Assembly: GCA_028285035.1 (NCBI GenBank) | Contig: JANQQF010000122.1 | Location: forward strand, 1-64,000 | DNA: 64,000 bases | Origin: Phycisphaerae bacterium | GTDB taxonomy: Bacteria > Chloroflexota > Anaerolineae > 4572-78 > J111 | Direction of reading: 5' to 3' | Shown here: positions 10,303 to 18,436 of the stretch, in pieces | Position numbering within the stretch: the first letter of the stretch is position 1 | How the letters are laid out: the number at the start of each line of letters is the position of its first letter | Notes under the pieces: generated by a model | What the model was told of the DNA's origin: nothing | The model's database searches: none | What the model saw: the letters and a program-made list of their open reading frames with translations, nothing else | Position numbers and translations under genes: made by a program

Positions 10303-11409
10303 ATGAAATATTTTTGGGTCTTGTTAGGAGGGGCTCTACTCTTTCTACTCTTACCATCAAACGGTTTAGCTCAAACACCGGTCTTTACCATCACTGTCTC
10401 GACGGAGGAGGCTGACAATAATCCGATCTATTTTGCTTCAGTTAACCATCTGGCCATTATTTCAAACACAGGTGAGTATCTCTTTCTGCGCAAAGTCGAG
10501 GGTGAAAATAACACAGGCACTGACTTTAAGCGACAGGGAGACCGTTTAACCTACTTTGTTGCGGTCGAAGACCGAATCCGAAGTATCGGCTTTGGTCGTT
10601 TTGAAGAAATGGACACGTCCTACACGGTCACTCGAACCTGGGAGGGGGTCGGTGAATTAGCAGATTGGCACGATTTGCAGTACAAGGACAATGGGAATGC
10701 TGTCCTGTTACTTTACCGATCACGAACGATGGATCTTACCAGTCTCGGTGGTAGTGCAACTGCTACTGTATACAGTTGTGTTGTACAAGAGTTAGATGCT
10801 AATAATAATTTGGTCTGGGAATGGGACTCATATCCTGGTATACCAATTACAAATACGGTACTTTCAGTAACTGGTGATGTTGTTGATTATGCGCATTGTA
10901 ACGCCGTTGATATTGATAATGATGGCAACTACTTAGTCTCAAATCGTAATTTGAGCAGCATCACAAAAGTGGATGGCACTACAGGTGATATCATTTGGCA
11001 ATTAGGTGGAGTTGCGAATGAATTTACGTTTACCAACGATGATGGGTTCAATCTCCAACATGATATTCGACGGCTCGACAATGGCCGCATCACGATGTTT
11101 GATAACGGTGTAGCCTCGCGTGGATATTCACGTGGGGTCGAATATGAAATCGATGAGGTCAACATGATAATCACAAAAACTTGGGAGCATACCGGCACCT
11201 TCACATTTTGCTGTGGCAATATGCAGACGCTCGACAATGGTAACCGGTTAATTTCCTGGGGTTTCGCCAAACCATCAGTGACAGAAGTCAAGCCAGATGG
11301 AACGCGAGTATTTGTACTTGAGATTCACAACAACACCTATCGCGCCTACAAAATGCCAGCGCCCCCATTCGACTGGCAAGTAACTTATATGCCAGTAATA
11401 ATGAAATAG
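10303..11409 (+). CDS. Secreted arylsulfotransferase-like beta-propeller protein
   Basis: The 368-residue product has a signal peptide (about residues 1-24, ending SNGLAQT). Its repeated beta-propeller blades match the arylsulfotransferase (ASST) superfamily: DWHDLQYKDNGNAVLL, YAHCNAVDIDNDGNYLVSNR, LQHDIRRLDNGRITMFDNG. Family members transfer sulfate between phenolic compounds, and the His residues in the YAHCNAV and LQHD motifs are candidates for the active site. Many environmental homologs have no tested activity. The C-terminus ends VTYMPVIMK, the hydrophobic motif shared with other secreted proteins in this window. It is followed directly by a strong terminator. Confidence 0.8.
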   Translation: MKYFWVLLGGALLFLLLPSNGLAQTPVFTITVSTEEADNNPIYFASVNHLAIISNTGEYLFLRKVEGENNTGTDFKRQGDRLTYFVAVEDRIRSIGFGRFEEMDTSYTVTRTWEGVGELADWHDLQYKDNGNAVLLLYRSRTMDLTSLGGSATATVYSCVVQELDANNNLVWEWDSYPGIPITNTVLSVTGDVVDYAHCNAVDIDNDGNYLVSNRNLSSITKVDGTTGDIIWQLGGVANEFTFTNDDGFNLQHDIRRLDNGRITMFDNGVASRGYSRGVEYEIDEVNMIITKTWEHTGTFTFCCGNMQTLDNGNRLISWGFAKPSVTEVKPDGTRVFVLEIHNNTYRAYKMPAPPFDWQVTYMPVIMK

Positions 11410-11433
11410 AAATCTACAATCGACAGTCTTTCA

Positions 11434-11472
11434 AAAAAATCGTCCTCGCATTGAATGCGAGGACGATTTTTT
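11434..11472 (+). terminator. Strong intrinsic terminator
   Basis: A near-perfect inverted repeat (atcgtcctcgcat / atgcgaggacgat, three-base loop) is flanked by A and T tracts. It lies 25 bases after the arylsulfotransferase-like gene and before the convergent DUF3147-like gene, so it can act in both directions. Confidence 0.93.
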
Positions 11473-11534
11473 ATTTGATAGTCATCCTCGGTTACAAGCT
11501 GATGCGATAAACAATTATTCGATTTTGGGTAAAA

Positions 11535-11873
11535 TTAAGATTTCAGAAAGGGAAACATAAACCAGTAACCAACTAATAGAGGAATCACAGCTATTATGAG
11601 CGCTTTGAGACTGGTAAAATTCAGATAGTTGGTCAATGTATAAAACGAAAGAGGATACAAAACGGTTATGAAAGCGGTCAAGGCGATGTTATAGGATAGA
11701 CGTGTCATATTTTCAGTCGGCTCGTTGTTCAAGGTCATGATTGAAAACGTGAGGATGGTCATGATTGGTAAAACAGCGATGATGGAGCCGAGTTTAGGTA
11801 GTTTTCCGCCATAAGTGGAAACGAAGGTAACAATTGAACCAGCTATCAGAATTTTTAAGATAAATGAGATCAT
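11535..11873 (-). CDS. Small membrane protein, DUF3147-like
   Basis: About 112 residues, almost entirely hydrophobic, with four membrane segments separated by short loops (YGGKLPKLGSIIAVLP; ENMTRLSYNIALTAFI). The length and pattern resemble the DUF3147 family, whose function is unknown. I chose the internal ATG at 11873 (MISFILK) because a gaggaag sequence precedes it. A longer frame up to 11921 would add a charged segment and run into the inverted-repeat element at 11903-11997. It is separated from the LysE gene by that element, so co-transcription is doubtful. Confidence 0.65.
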   Translation of the reverse strand: MISFILKILIAGSIVTFVSTYGGKLPKLGSIIAVLPIMTILTFSIMTLNNEPTENMTRLSYNIALTAFITVLYPLSFYTLTNYLNFTSLKALIIAVIPLLVGYWFMFPFLKS

Positions 11874-11902
11874 ATTACTCACTGCTTCCTCAGCTTGTAA
11901 CC

Positions 11903-11997
11903 AGACCGCAGAGGTTTTCAAATGAACTTCAATCGTACTTCAATTTCGAATACCATACCATTTATGATTGACATTTAAGACAAAACCTCTGCGGTCT
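11903..11997. repeat. Inverted-repeat element (AGACCGCAGAGGTTTT), copy 1
   Basis: Perfect 16-bp terminal inverted repeats at 11903-11918 and 11982-11997 enclose about 63 bases. The right end runs into a T tract and abuts the stop codon of the LysE-family gene, so it may double as its terminator. A similar element of almost the same size is at 22774-22869. No transposase is present, so it is MITE-like or a REP-type repeat. Confidence 0.8.
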
Positions 11998-12000
11998 TTT

Positions 12001-12612
12001 TTAATTTGTAGTAGCCAATCGTACACCAAGTGCAGCAAAAGCAACGGCAAATGAGCGCTGCAGCCCAACTACAATCCCTGGTGAGTTAATTATGTACTGA
12101 CGCACACTATTGGCTGTGATCCCATACAAAATAAACACAATCAAGGTGATGGCCATAAACACAAAACTTAAAAATACCATTTCCACAGTTGGGGTTGCGC
12201 TGTTAGGTGAGACAAAGAGAGGAAGAAAAGCCAAGAAAAAGATTGACAACTTTGGATTGAGAATATTGATTAACACCCCTCGTTTGACGATCTGCCACGC
12301 ATTTGTTGTATCATCAGCGGCGTCAAACTCAAGTGTTCCCGTGTCATGCCACATCGACCAAGCCAGATAGAGCAAATAGATTGCCCCTACAATTTTCAGG
12401 CCTTGAAATGCCATCGCGCTCATATGCAGAAGGGCGGATAACCCCAGGATACTCGCGGTTAAATGGGGGACAATCCCCGCTGTACAACCGACGGCTGCGG
12501 CAATGCTGGCCCGCCAGCCAAACAACAGGCCGGTTGACACCGTATAAATTACCCCAGTCCCAGGAATCAACACAACCACCAAGGATGTTAGCCAAAACTC
12601 CGTACTCAACAT
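12001..12612 (-). CDS. LysE/RhtB-family amino-acid exporter
   Basis: A 203-residue inner-membrane transporter with about six membrane segments. The N-terminal signature (LVVLIPG-like VVVLIPGTGVIYTVSTGLLF, then GCTAGIVPH) and the KRGVLINILNPKLSIFFLAF motif with its conserved Asn-Pro-Lys are typical of LysE/RhtB exporters. These expel amino acids or derivatives such as homoserine or threonine. The gene lies 61 bases downstream of an AraC-type regulator on the same strand. Such pairs are common, and the regulator probably controls the exporter in response to its substrate. The substrate cannot be predicted from sequence. Confidence 0.9.
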   Translation of the reverse strand: MLSTEFWLTSLVVVLIPGTGVIYTVSTGLLFGWRASIAAAVGCTAGIVPHLTASILGLSALLHMSAMAFQGLKIVGAIYLLYLAWSMWHDTGTLEFDAADDTTNAWQIVKRGVLINILNPKLSIFFLAFLPLFVSPNSATPTVEMVFLSFVFMAITLIVFILYGITANSVRQYIINSPGIVVGLQRSFAVAFAALGVRLATTN

Positions 12613-12673
12613 TGTTACCTCCAGATAGCTTCCAGTAAATTGACATCAGTGATTGATGCCTGGCTGGAGCATA

Positions 12674-13564
12674 TTACACTTTGAGGTAACCGTCTTGTAC
12701 GCTGTTGCGGTATTGACCTGGGGTAACGCCCCATAACCGTTTGAACCAACGAGTGAGGTGGCTTTGGTCAGTAAAGCCCGTCGCCGCCGCAACAGAGGCA
12801 ATGGGCTGGCCTGACGCCAGCATTCGCTTTGCCTCTTTTACACGCACCTGTCGGAGATAGGCGTGCGGAGGCAAACCGACTTCGTTATGAAATACCCGCA
12901 CCAGATGATAGCGGCTGAGGTGGGTCAGATGGGACAATTCCGATAATGAAACATCCTCACTATAATTACTTTCAATGTACTGCTTAAGGATCTTAACCCG
13001 ACTTGTTTCCTGCCCAACACGGTACACAGGAGGACGATCATCGGCATATGTGACAATCATTCGAGCTAAGGTTTCGACCAAAGCCGTTTCCTGCTCAAGG
13101 CGTGGCGTCTCTTTTTGCTCCAATCGATAGTGCAGTTGGCGCAGCTGGTAGGCTAGAGGTGCATCCTCAATCACACCTGATTGAAAAAAGGGGAGTTGGT
13201 GGGGTCGATCTGCGATTTCGGAGGCGACTTTCTCAAGGGTACTAACATCGAAGTAGAACATCCGATAGGTCCAGCCTTCGGCCCCAGCGGGTTGGCCTGT
13301 ATGGACTTCGCCTGGGATGCACAGGCTGATATTGCCCGATGTCGCAACCACATTCTCACCGCGATAGTAGAAGCCTAAAGCGCCTTGTTCGATGACCCCG
13401 ATGGCATATCGTTCATGTGTGTGCCGGGGAAAGGATTGCCTGAGATGTTTGGCCCGTAATAGTTCCAAATTGTCGATACTTGAAATACGCGTAATTCTTT
13501 GCTCTGTTGAGATTTTAACCTCCAAGAAGCCCTGTAAACAGGCTAGGTTGATGTCCCTGACCAA
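12674..13564 (-). CDS. AraC-family transcriptional regulator
   Basis: The protein has an N-terminal cupin-type ligand-binding domain (about residues 40-150, with FPRHTHERYAIGVIEQG and the PGEVHTG motif) and a C-terminal AraC double helix-turn-helix (about 190-290: DVSLSELSHLTHLSRYHLVR; ASVAAATGFTDQSHLTRWFK followed by RLWGVTPGQYR). The start is uncertain: the longest frame begins with TTG at 13564, and no good ATG/SD pair is nearby. It probably activates the downstream LysE-type exporter gene, the usual arrangement. A different target, such as its own promoter, is also possible. Confidence 0.88.
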   Translation of the reverse strand: MVRDINLACLQGFLEVKISTEQRITRISSIDNLELLRAKHLRQSFPRHTHERYAIGVIEQGALGFYYRGENVVATSGNISLCIPGEVHTGQPAGAEGWTYRMFYFDVSTLEKVASEIADRPHQLPFFQSGVIEDAPLAYQLRQLHYRLEQKETPRLEQETALVETLARMIVTYADDRPPVYRVGQETSRVKILKQYIESNYSEDVSLSELSHLTHLSRYHLVRVFHNEVGLPPHAYLRQVRVKEAKRMLASGQPIASVAAATGFTDQSHLTRWFKRLWGVTPGQYRNSVQDGYLKV

Positions 13565-14278
13565 TCTATGAGTCTTTCCTGATTGATACCATTTCTTCTG
13601 TTATCAACTGGAAGCCTCGCCCGAGTCTAAGTTCTAATTTTCCTCAATCAATGCTTATTATTGATCGAGATTTTACTGCATTCATCTGATTTTACAAATA
13701 AAAATATAGCATAGGTGGTTTACCTGCGAGTCAGATACAAGGCGGCTGAATTACCTACTATGTAATTTTATTACTCCCCTAGTTCACAGTTCGATATTTA
13801 CCGTTTTTCAACAAGGATCAACCTATAAACTTATCATGTTTGACGATATACTTGCATAAACTCCGGAACATCGTCGGCGAAAGGATTACTTCGTGATGAC
13901 CTCAAATGTGGATGAAATGTTCCACAAGAACAGACATTCATCGACAGTATATCAGTATAATTACAGTCTCAGCAGACATTCGATGATTTGCACAAGCATT
14001 TGAAAGCAAACATTAAAACAAGTGCCTTTAGAGAGCATTGTAGTATTTGATACCACGGTGCTTTTTAAGTTAATTAATCACACCTTTGTCCCGTTTACTT
14101 ATTTAGATATATTTAGTAATGTAGCCAACAATGACAGTTCGATCGTTGATTTTTACGGATGTTATTTAGCACGTTAATAAATACACTTTACAAGAAATAT
14201 TCATTTTTTCAGAGTATTCATTTGCGATAGATATAGAAACGTTATAGGAAAATATTAGGATGTACAGGTGAAAGGTGA
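13565..14278. other. AT-rich gene-poor interval with a possible gene remnant
   Basis: About 714 bases without an intact gene. The only protein-like signal is the short Sir2-like stretch at 13860-14003. The rest is AT-rich and presumably contains promoters for the divergent AraC and expansin genes. I could not assign them. Confidence 0.5.
13860..14003 (+). pseudogene. Possible remnant of a Sir2-family deacylase gene
   Basis: This open stretch has no start and translates to a peptide containing DYFVMTSNVDEMFHKN. It resembles the conserved Sir2 segment (xFVxTSNVDGxFxKAG) around the NAD-binding Asn-Val-Asp. The following residues (TVYQYN...MIC) would sit where Sir2 proteins have the I-Y-x-x-Q-G-D and Cys motif but are badly diverged. 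The rest of the gene is missing on both sides. This is recognition from memory of the family motif, not a search result. Confidence 0.35.
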
Positions 14279-15028
14279 ATGATGATGAAATCGAAGCTCG
14301 TCTGGAAAATGATGTTTGTTTTATTAGTTGTAGCAACACAGATGACATTAGTGACCCTACCGACCGTTCGCGGTCAAGATCCCGACCACAAGCTCTGGTT
14401 ACCTCTACTTAGCCGGGCTAACTCCAATCCGGTATATGACGGAATCGCAACCTATTACAGCGCAACCGGGGCTGGAGCTTGTTTGTTCGATGCATCGCCG
14501 GGTGATTTAATGGTCGCAGCGATGAACGCGGAGCAATACGATAATGCAGCAGTCTGTGGCTCTTACGTCGAGGTGACAGGCCCTAAGGGGACAATTACAA
14601 TCCGGATTGTTGATCTATGCCCAGAGTGCGAGTCTGGACATTTGGACTTGAGTAGAGAAGCCTTTGAGCAGATTGCCGATCTCGTCCAAGGTCGGGTTGA
14701 TATTACGTGGCAAGTTGTCAGTCCCGAACTAACCGACCCCATTGTCTACAACTTTAAAGACGGTAGCAATCAATGGTGGACCGCTGTTCAAGTGCGTAAT
14801 CATCGTAATCCAATCGCCAAACTGGAATATTTGAACAATGATAGTGAATGGGTCAATGTGGGTCGCACCTCTTATAACTATTTTGTGCAAACCAGCCCAG
14901 GCATGGGGACAGGCCCCTTCACCTTCCGAGTGACTGATAGCTATGGCAACCAACTTGTTGACACAGGGATCACACATATTGAAAATGGGTCAGTGACAGG
15001 TACCAGTCAGTTTCCAGCGGGACCCTGA
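14279..15028 (+). CDS. Secreted bacterial expansin (EXLX1-like)
   Basis: The 249-residue product has a signal peptide (about 1-33). Next comes a six-stranded double-psi beta-barrel domain (about 50-150: DGIATYYS...GACLFD...IRIVDLCPECESGHLDLS) and a C-terminal beta-sandwich of the CBM63 type (about 150-240). The Asp of VDLCPEC and the following GHLDLS match the functional site of bacterial expansins, which loosen cellulose and plant cell walls without hydrolysis. HKLWLPLLSR just after the signal peptide is the hydrophobic motif seen at the C-termini of other secreted proteins here. A glycoside-hydrolase lipoprotein follows on the same strand, which fits polysaccharide use. Confidence 0.88.
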   Translation: MMMKSKLVWKMMFVLLVVATQMTLVTLPTVRGQDPDHKLWLPLLSRANSNPVYDGIATYYSATGAGACLFDASPGDLMVAAMNAEQYDNAAVCGSYVEVTGPKGTITIRIVDLCPECESGHLDLSREAFEQIADLVQGRVDITWQVVSPELTDPIVYNFKDGSNQWWTAVQVRNHRNPIAKLEYLNNDSEWVNVGRTSYNYFVQTSPGMGTGPFTFRVTDSYGNQLVDTGITHIENGSVTGTSQFPAGP

Positions 15029-15148
15029 GTGCACGGGTAGTATTAGCCCCCACTTCAATCATTGGAGAACGGTCAATCTATTGTCAACCTTTCTCTAGCT
15101 CTCGTGCGTTATACTGTCACAAATAGATGACAGGTGACTCGTACCAAA

Positions 15149-16387
15149 ATGATTAAATACAAATACTTCATTTTTACATTCGGTGTTTATCTCCTGATCT
15201 TGGCGGCTTGTGCTGAAATGGCAATTGCTCCACCAAGCCCTACGCCTGATATGTCGCGAAATAAGCTGGGTGTCCACCTGCTTTTGTCCGATGGTCAACA
15301 TGATTGGCCTGTCGATATTTGGCCATTACACCTAGAGTATGCTCGTCAGGCGGTTGGGGCAGGGGGCTATGTGATAGAATTGATCCGCTTGGATGATTTG
15401 GACCCGGCTCGTTGGCAAACATTTCAGGATTTATGTGCTACGCTTAATCTAACACCTGTCATCCGTCTCGCCACCACCCACGATCCCGGTGGTGGCTGGC
15501 GTGCCCCACCGATGGACGATGATGGTCGGTATCAAACAGTCGCTAAACAGTATGCCAATTTTATTGATCACTTAGAGTGGTCAGGGCCACTTTACGTGAT
15601 TGTCGGGAATGAACCGAACCATGGCAATGAGTGGGGCGGGCGACCTGCCCCCGCCCAATACGCCCGCTTCCTAGTCGATGTAGCCGAGGCTCTGCATCAA
15701 ACTGACCCACGTGTAAAAGTTCTCAACGCTGGATTTGATGCTTATACTCCCCACACGGGCGATCAGCCCTTTATTGATGGTCAGTTCTATATGGACTCAG
15801 AAACATTTATGGACGAGATGGTCGCTGCCGAGCCTGATGTTTTCTCCCATATTGATATTTGGGCTAGCCACCCCTATCCGCTTGGCCCTTTCATAGAAGG
15901 GCCGTGGCAACAGACGTATCAGGTAGATTGGTTGAATGGAGTGACCAACCCAGCCCACCAAAAGCCAGAAGCGGGCATCAATAATCGGGGCATCAATAGC
16001 TACGAATGGGAGCTGTGGAAGTTATCGACATATGGCGTCGAGCCGATGCCTGTTTTGATCACCGAAACAGGCTGGCGACACGCCGAGTCGGTTGATCCCA
16101 ATTCGCCGGACAATGGCCGCCCTTTGCCTGACAATGAGCTAATGGCCCAGTATTTGGATCTGGCGTTACAGGGGAACAATGGGCGCTATCCTGATTTGCC
16201 GGAAACCGGGTGGACACCGTGGCTTAGTGACGAGCGGGTGATGGGGGTCGTTTTCTTCGCCTTCAACGGCCATCCCAGCATTTGGGGGCATACCAACTGG
16301 TTAATCCTTGAGCCTGACGGCGCAGTTCTCGATACGTACGCCCCCTTTCGAGTTCTCGCGGATATTGGGAATGGGGAAAGCTACTAA
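15149..16387 (+). CDS. Glycoside-hydrolase-like lipoprotein (clan GH-A type TIM barrel)
   Basis: About 412 residues with a lipoprotein signal (LILAAC lipobox). The body reads as a TIM barrel of the GH-A clan: VIVGNEPNHGNEWGG carries the candidate acid/base Glu at the end of strand 4, and PVLITETGWRH the candidate nucleophile Glu at strand 7. The strand-6 region contains IWASHPYP. The exact GH family is not clear; GH39- or GH5-like proteins share this pattern. I chose ATG 15149; a GTG at 15134 is an alternative. It follows the expansin gene on the same strand after about 120 bases without a visible terminator, so they may be co-expressed for plant or microbial polysaccharide attack. Confidence 0.8.
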   Translation: MIKYKYFIFTFGVYLLILAACAEMAIAPPSPTPDMSRNKLGVHLLLSDGQHDWPVDIWPLHLEYARQAVGAGGYVIELIRLDDLDPARWQTFQDLCATLNLTPVIRLATTHDPGGGWRAPPMDDDGRYQTVAKQYANFIDHLEWSGPLYVIVGNEPNHGNEWGGRPAPAQYARFLVDVAEALHQTDPRVKVLNAGFDAYTPHTGDQPFIDGQFYMDSETFMDEMVAAEPDVFSHIDIWASHPYPLGPFIEGPWQQTYQVDWLNGVTNPAHQKPEAGINNRGINSYEWELWKLSTYGVEPMPVLITETGWRHAESVDPNSPDNGRPLPDNELMAQYLDLALQGNNGRYPDLPETGWTPWLSDERVMGVVFFAFNGHPSIWGHTNWLILEPDGAVLDTYAPFRVLADIGNGESY

Positions 16388-16577
16388 TACACCCCTCTTT
16401 GGAACATATTGAAAAGGTTGAGATTGTTCTTCCAATTCGTCAGCCCCGATGGGTGCAGAGAAACAAGCCTATTGTCATAAACGTGCCATAATACTTTGTC
16501 ACACGATGGATATCATTTGCTTTGTATCTAGGTTTCTGCAATTAGCATATCTGGCGTTTAAAGAGGAAATCAAAGTT

Positions 16578-17264
16578 ATGGGTATAGACTTTGCCAATTA
16601 TCAGGTTTTTGCAGGGCGTTCTAACGCAGAGGTCATTTATCGTGATCTTCTCTCGCAATTACCTGAACTTATGGTTAAAAACGGTTTCCAAGCTGTAACG
16701 CAAAGTGAGGATGTGGATCGAGCTATTGTGATCGGGCCACCAGACCGATGGATTTGTGTCTACGACTCCTCTGTCAAAGGAATTAATCCGACCAGTCAGA
16801 AGGCAGAACAATTAGCTGTTGCATTATCCGATTTTGGCCCGGTTGTTAATATTGCGATGTACGACAGCAGCATAGTACACTTCTTCCTTTATCAGCAGGG
16901 TCATAAAGTAGATCAGTTTGTTAGTGCCTCAAGTTTTTACCTCTGGTATATGAAGAAATGGCAGCCCCAAGCAGGGTACAAGGAGTCCGATTTTTATGGC
17001 CAGCTAGAACGGTGGTCGGGTTTTCTGCTGGCCCCAAATGATGCGGACGCTTTAAAGTTGGCTTGGAAACAAAAATTACCACATGATATCCTGCAACAGA
17101 CGGCCAAAGTTGTTGGATGGGATTCAGCTTTATGCCAAGGCGGCTATATGGTCAGCGATGATGGGCAATTTAATTTTAGATACGATGAGTATTTCAAATC
17201 CAAGCAGTTTAAGGTAAATCTATCAGAGGTTCAAACATTCCACTTTAGAAAAATCAAGCGTTGA
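16578..17264 (+). CDS. Hypothetical protein
   Basis: A 228-residue soluble protein, counting from ATG 16578 (aagaggaaa upstream). The longer frame from 16449 adds an unlikely hydrophobic/Cys-rich segment. It begins MGIDFANYQVFAG and has alternating strands and helices with no membrane segment or signal peptide. I do not recognise a family. The segment IVIGPPDRWICVYDSS followed by a helix and VNIAMYDSSIVHFFLYQQGH looks like a repeated beta-hairpin unit. It ends 32 bases from the convergent LysR gene. Confidence 0.6.
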   Translation: MGIDFANYQVFAGRSNAEVIYRDLLSQLPELMVKNGFQAVTQSEDVDRAIVIGPPDRWICVYDSSVKGINPTSQKAEQLAVALSDFGPVVNIAMYDSSIVHFFLYQQGHKVDQFVSASSFYLWYMKKWQPQAGYKESDFYGQLERWSGFLLAPNDADALKLAWKQKLPHDILQQTAKVVGWDSALCQGGYMVSDDGQFNFRYDEYFKSKQFKVNLSEVQTFHFRKIKR

Positions 17265-17296
17265 ATTCCCCGCGCTCTGCCGGATTATTAATCGCT

Positions 17297-18193
17297 CTAC
17301 ATTTTATCCCAATACGGTGGATTACCATAATAACTCGCAAAATAGTCGATAAATACCCTGACCTTGGGAGCCAGTAGGCGTGAGCTGGGATAGACTGCCC
17401 AGATAGCAGTATTGGAGACCAATGGATAGTCTGGCAGGATCTGAACCAACTTTCCTCGATACAAATGCTGGTAGACACTCCACCTCGAATTGACGGCGAT
17501 CCCCAAGCCAGCCACACAGGCATCTCGCATGGCCTCGCCGTTATCGGTTCGAAAGACTCCTCTCGTTTTCACACTCAACTGTCCCTCGGGGGTATCAAAT
17601 ACCCAATTCTCAAGCCCCATCAAATTAACGCAGCGATGATGATGCAAGTCGTCGGGTGAGGCTGGTTCACCAAACGTTGCCAAATAGTCAGGTGAAGCAC
17701 AGACAATCCGTTTGTCCGAGGCTAACTTACGGGCAATCAAGGTAGAATCTTTGAGTTCTGCATTACGAATAGCAATATCAAATCCCCCCTCAACCAAATC
17801 AACAATAGTGTCTGTAAATCGAAAATCTAGCAGGAGATCAGGGTAGCGGGATAAAAAACCCTTCACCGCAGGCATTAGGTGCATCCGCCCAAAAGAAGCC
17901 GAGGCTGTGACCTTCAGAGTACCTCTGGGTGAAGCATCGCCAGCCCCAACGGAAGCCCGCGCCGTTTCAATGCTAGCAAGCACTTCTTCGGCGTGTGGGA
18001 GGAAGGCAACCCCCTCTTCCGTCAATGAAACCTTTCGTGTTGTACGGTGGACTAGGCGAACGCCAAGCCCTGCTTCCAGCTTGCTGATGTATGAACTGGC
18101 TACCGCTGGTGATAAGCCGAATTCACGTCCCGCTAAACTAATATTATTTGTAACGGCTAACCGCACAAAGAGTTTGAGATGTTCAATATTCAT
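17297..18193 (-). CDS. LysR-family transcriptional regulator
   Basis: 298 residues, the normal LysR length. The N-terminal winged helix-turn-helix (NISLAGREFGLSPAVASSYI, residues ~16-35, then LEAGLGVRLVHRTTRKVSLT) is followed by a substrate-binding domain of the CrgA/DsdC-like subgroup (ASFGRMHLMPAVKGFLSRYP; IAIRNAELKDSTLIARKL). It is divergent from a luciferase-like monooxygenase gene with a 244-base gap, the typical arrangement for a LysR regulator controlling its neighbour. The likely targets are the monooxygenase and perhaps the SDR and aldo/keto reductase that follow. The inducer is unknown. Confidence 0.92.
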   Translation of the reverse strand: MNIEHLKLFVRLAVTNNISLAGREFGLSPAVASSYISKLEAGLGVRLVHRTTRKVSLTEEGVAFLPHAEEVLASIETARASVGAGDASPRGTLKVTASASFGRMHLMPAVKGFLSRYPDLLLDFRFTDTIVDLVEGGFDIAIRNAELKDSTLIARKLASDKRIVCASPDYLATFGEPASPDDLHHHRCVNLMGLENWVFDTPEGQLSVKTRGVFRTDNGEAMRDACVAGLGIAVNSRWSVYQHLYRGKLVQILPDYPLVSNTAIWAVYPSSRLLAPKVRVFIDYFASYYGNPPYWDKM

Positions 18194-18240
18194 GGCGGAT
18201 TATCAATAAAAACTAAAAAGTGATTATGTTTTTTGGTCTA

Positions 18241-18299
18241 TTATCATTTTTTATTTTATAGATATAATGGGACTATGCAATCTCTTAAGAGAATGATAA
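18241..18299. promoter_or_regulatory. Candidate operator in the LysR/monooxygenase divergent region
   Basis: A perfect 12-bp palindrome tctcttaagaga lies at 18281-18292. It sits within a larger inverted repeat whose arms are ttatcatt (18241-18248) and aatgataa (18292-18299). A TATAAT box is inside it at about 18263-18268. LysR proteins usually bind such interrupted palindromes between divergent genes. Assignment to this regulator is inference. Confidence 0.45.
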
Positions 18300-18436
18300 A
18301 AACGGCGCTTCTTGTACTAAGTGAGGATGCATACGCAGGATTTACAACCACGATCGTCATTTCCTGATTGTACCTGCAATCGGTAAAATCAGGGTTGTTT
18401 TGTCGGGGCGTATCTAGCGTCTCGAATTTCTGTTTA

